Origin: Burkholderiales bacterium
GTDB taxonomy: Bacteria; Pseudomonadota; Gammaproteobacteria; Burkholderiales; Burkholderiaceae_F
Length of the DNA: 42,270 bases
Assembly: GCA_020248785.1 (NCBI GenBank)
Contig: JADCGX010000175.1
Span: forward strand, 1-42,270
Reading direction: 5' to 3'
The position numbers and the translations under genes are program-made. The notes beneath the pieces were generated by a model that was not told where the DNA came from, ran no database searches, and was given only the letters and a program-made list of their open reading frames with translations. Below are positions 42,254 to 42,270 of this stretch, in pieces. How positions within the stretch are numbered: position 1 is the first letter of the stretch; every line of letters begins with the position of its first letter.

Positions 42254-42270
42254 CATTTCCTTTTCAGCTG

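Noticed and set aside
41636-42256. N-terminal extension of the aminotransferase frame to 42256
   Set aside because: Runs antisense to the TraR-like gene, is Arg/Pro-rich and unlike the family; ATG 41635 has a ribosome site and the normal N-terminus.
1-42270. CRISPR arrays, tRNA or rRNA genes, complete insertion sequences
   Set aside because: No regularly spaced direct repeats, no cloverleaf or rRNA sequence and no transposase or integrase frame were found on reading both strands.

Overview
The window is high-GC bacterial DNA, most likely a chromosome segment of a betaproteobacterium of the order Burkholderiales. The evidence is gene order and gene style: ubiG-gph beside a short OmpA-family protein with a proline-rich linker, folP-glmM-pstSCAB-phoU-phoB-phoR in one line, and closest remembered relatives of most proteins. 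No rRNA, tRNA or CRISPR array was seen.

Bases 1-16255 are an accessory defence island. The left part (1-4065) is a patchwork: a DUF3489 protein and a small coupled partner (minus strand), an intact class II Fic protein behind an inverted-repeat operator, a type I methylase gene (hsdM) broken after its catalytic motifs, a ParDE-type toxin-antitoxin pair, and a truncated second copy of the small partner gene. The two copies share a perfect 54-bp direct repeat that brackets the Fic/hsdM/parDE block. From 4113 to 16255 all genes lie on the plus strand with gaps of at most about 30 bases or with stop/start overlaps: an excisionase-like HTH gene, type III mod, a zeta-toxin-like kinase, a 75-aa protein, type III res, and a complete type I Wadjet set jetA-jetB-jetC-jetD. 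This looks like one transcription unit joining methylation-based restriction, a possible toxin, and an SMC-based anti-plasmid nuclease.

Bases 16327-19842 return to core genes: gph and ubiG (minus, overlapping), an OmpA-family lipid/peptidoglycan-linked protein with a clear terminator, and an unrecognised exported protein.

Bases 20125-39108 are dominated by phosphate starvation. A minus-strand set (plcP-like metallophosphoesterase, two GT4 glycosyltransferases, an OlsB-like acyltransferase) fits replacement of phospholipids by glycolipids and ornithine lipids. Beside it lie a PhoX alkaline phosphatase and an exported haem-binding protein. After folP and glmM comes a full pst-pho regulon: pstS, pstC, pstA, pstB, phoU, phoB, phoR. 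Sequences with the Pho-box layout (two 7-mers of the form NNGTCAN, 11-bp period) occur before plcP, before olsB, before the fasciclin lipoprotein gene and before pstS, so the lipid genes are probably under the PhoB encoded in the same window.

Bases 38311-42270 hold an enoyl-CoA hydratase, a striking single reading frame joining an ornithine aminotransferase to an arginine dihydrolase/dimethylargininase-like hydrolase (predicted arginine to glutamate semialdehyde in one polypeptide), and a TraR/DksA-like protein that has lost its zinc finger. Most notable for follow-up are the Pho-controlled lipid operon, the aminotransferase-hydrolase fusion, the composite defence operon, and a perfect 46-bp palindrome at the end of pstB.
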